NCBI RefSeq assembly: GCF_010667685.1
Contig: NZ_WHZW01000002.1
Span: 1-64,000, forward strand
Origin: Bifidobacterium aerophilum
Lineage (GTDB): Bacteria; Actinomycetota; Actinomycetes; Actinomycetales; Bifidobacteriaceae
Direction: 5' to 3'
Length of the DNA: 64,000 bases
Shown here: positions 63,883 through 64,000 of the stretch, piece by piece
Layout: each line of letters starts with the position of its first letter
How positions within the stretch are numbered: position 1 is the stretch's first letter
Program-made: the position numbers and the translations under genes
Notes under the pieces: model-generated
Told to the model about the DNA's origin: nothing
What the model saw: only the letters and a program-made list of their open reading frames with translations
Databases searched by the model: none

Positions 63883-64000
63883 ATGACTGCCGCAAGCATC
63901 ACCCCCGCCGCAGGAGTCAAGTCTTCCTCCGCGGACATCCCGTTCAACAAGAAGCCGGTCAGCCCGGCCAAGATCGTCGGCACCGTCATCGGCTACGCGG
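63883..64000 (+). CDS. Second sugar ABC transporter permease (MalG-like), partial
   Basis: The first 39 residues (MTAASITPAAGVKSSSADIP) and the beginning of the first helix (KIVGTVIGYA) are visible before the window edge. AAGGAG lies 7 bases upstream, inside the end of the first permease. Assignment rests on position and the start of a membrane protein. Confidence 0.75.
   Translation, partial: MTAASITPAAGVKSSSADIPFNKKPVSPAKIVGTVIGYA

Overview
The window looks like a chromosomal segment of a Bifidobacterium (high-GC Actinobacteria). The coding DNA is strongly GC-biased. The ileS gene has an actinobacterial translational T-box leader. The purEK, purF-purM-purD, ilvD, MoxR/DUF58/VWA and LacI-regulated sugar ABC loci are of the kind usual in that genus. 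The genus call is inference from gene content; no database was consulted.

Layout. 0-8.8 kb: a two-gene importer in which both permease halves and the binding protein are one polypeptide, an RpiR-type regulator, a GH51 arabinofuranosidase and an ion-transporter-superfamily permease. 8.8-10.3 kb: an AT-rich insert with a secreted serine protease whose signal peptide is out of frame at an 8-A tract, plus a small exported protein. 10.4-14.0 kb: a small membrane protein, an aldehyde dehydrogenase and a ketopantoate-reductase-like enzyme. 14.16-22.48 kb: an integrated element of about 8.3 kb in tRNA-Arg(TCT). It is bounded by a 41-bp direct repeat and carries a repressor with twin palindromic operators, an excisionase-like protein, a replication-type ATPase, a 12-copy palindromic iteron array, two tyrosine recombinases, an HK97-like capsid protein, a scaffold-like protein and an HNH protein. 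No portal, terminase or tail genes are visible, so it resembles a phage satellite. 22.5-25.8 kb: further accessory DNA with AT-rich secreted-protein genes, remnants of phosphoesterase-type genes, a HAD hydrolase and a second repeat cluster.

25.9-64 kb is mostly core genome. It holds a MacB-type ABC system with an extracellular partner; purE-purK; T-box-ileS; an alpha/beta hydrolase with a WXG100-like partner; a six-gene MoxR-DUF58-VWA operon with mostly 4-nt overlaps; ilvD; a DnaQ-like exonuclease; and a TetM-like GTPase. An envelope cluster follows (MprF-like protein, esterase, LTA-synthase-like phosphotransferase), then purF-purM-purD, a DeoR/LacI hybrid regulator, and a LacI regulator with a CUT1 sugar importer that runs off the right edge.

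The most notable items are the capsid-bearing satellite with its symmetric iteron palindrome, the possibly phase-variable protease, the fused importer, the legible ileS T-box switch, and a branched 106-nt structure closing the purD gene.
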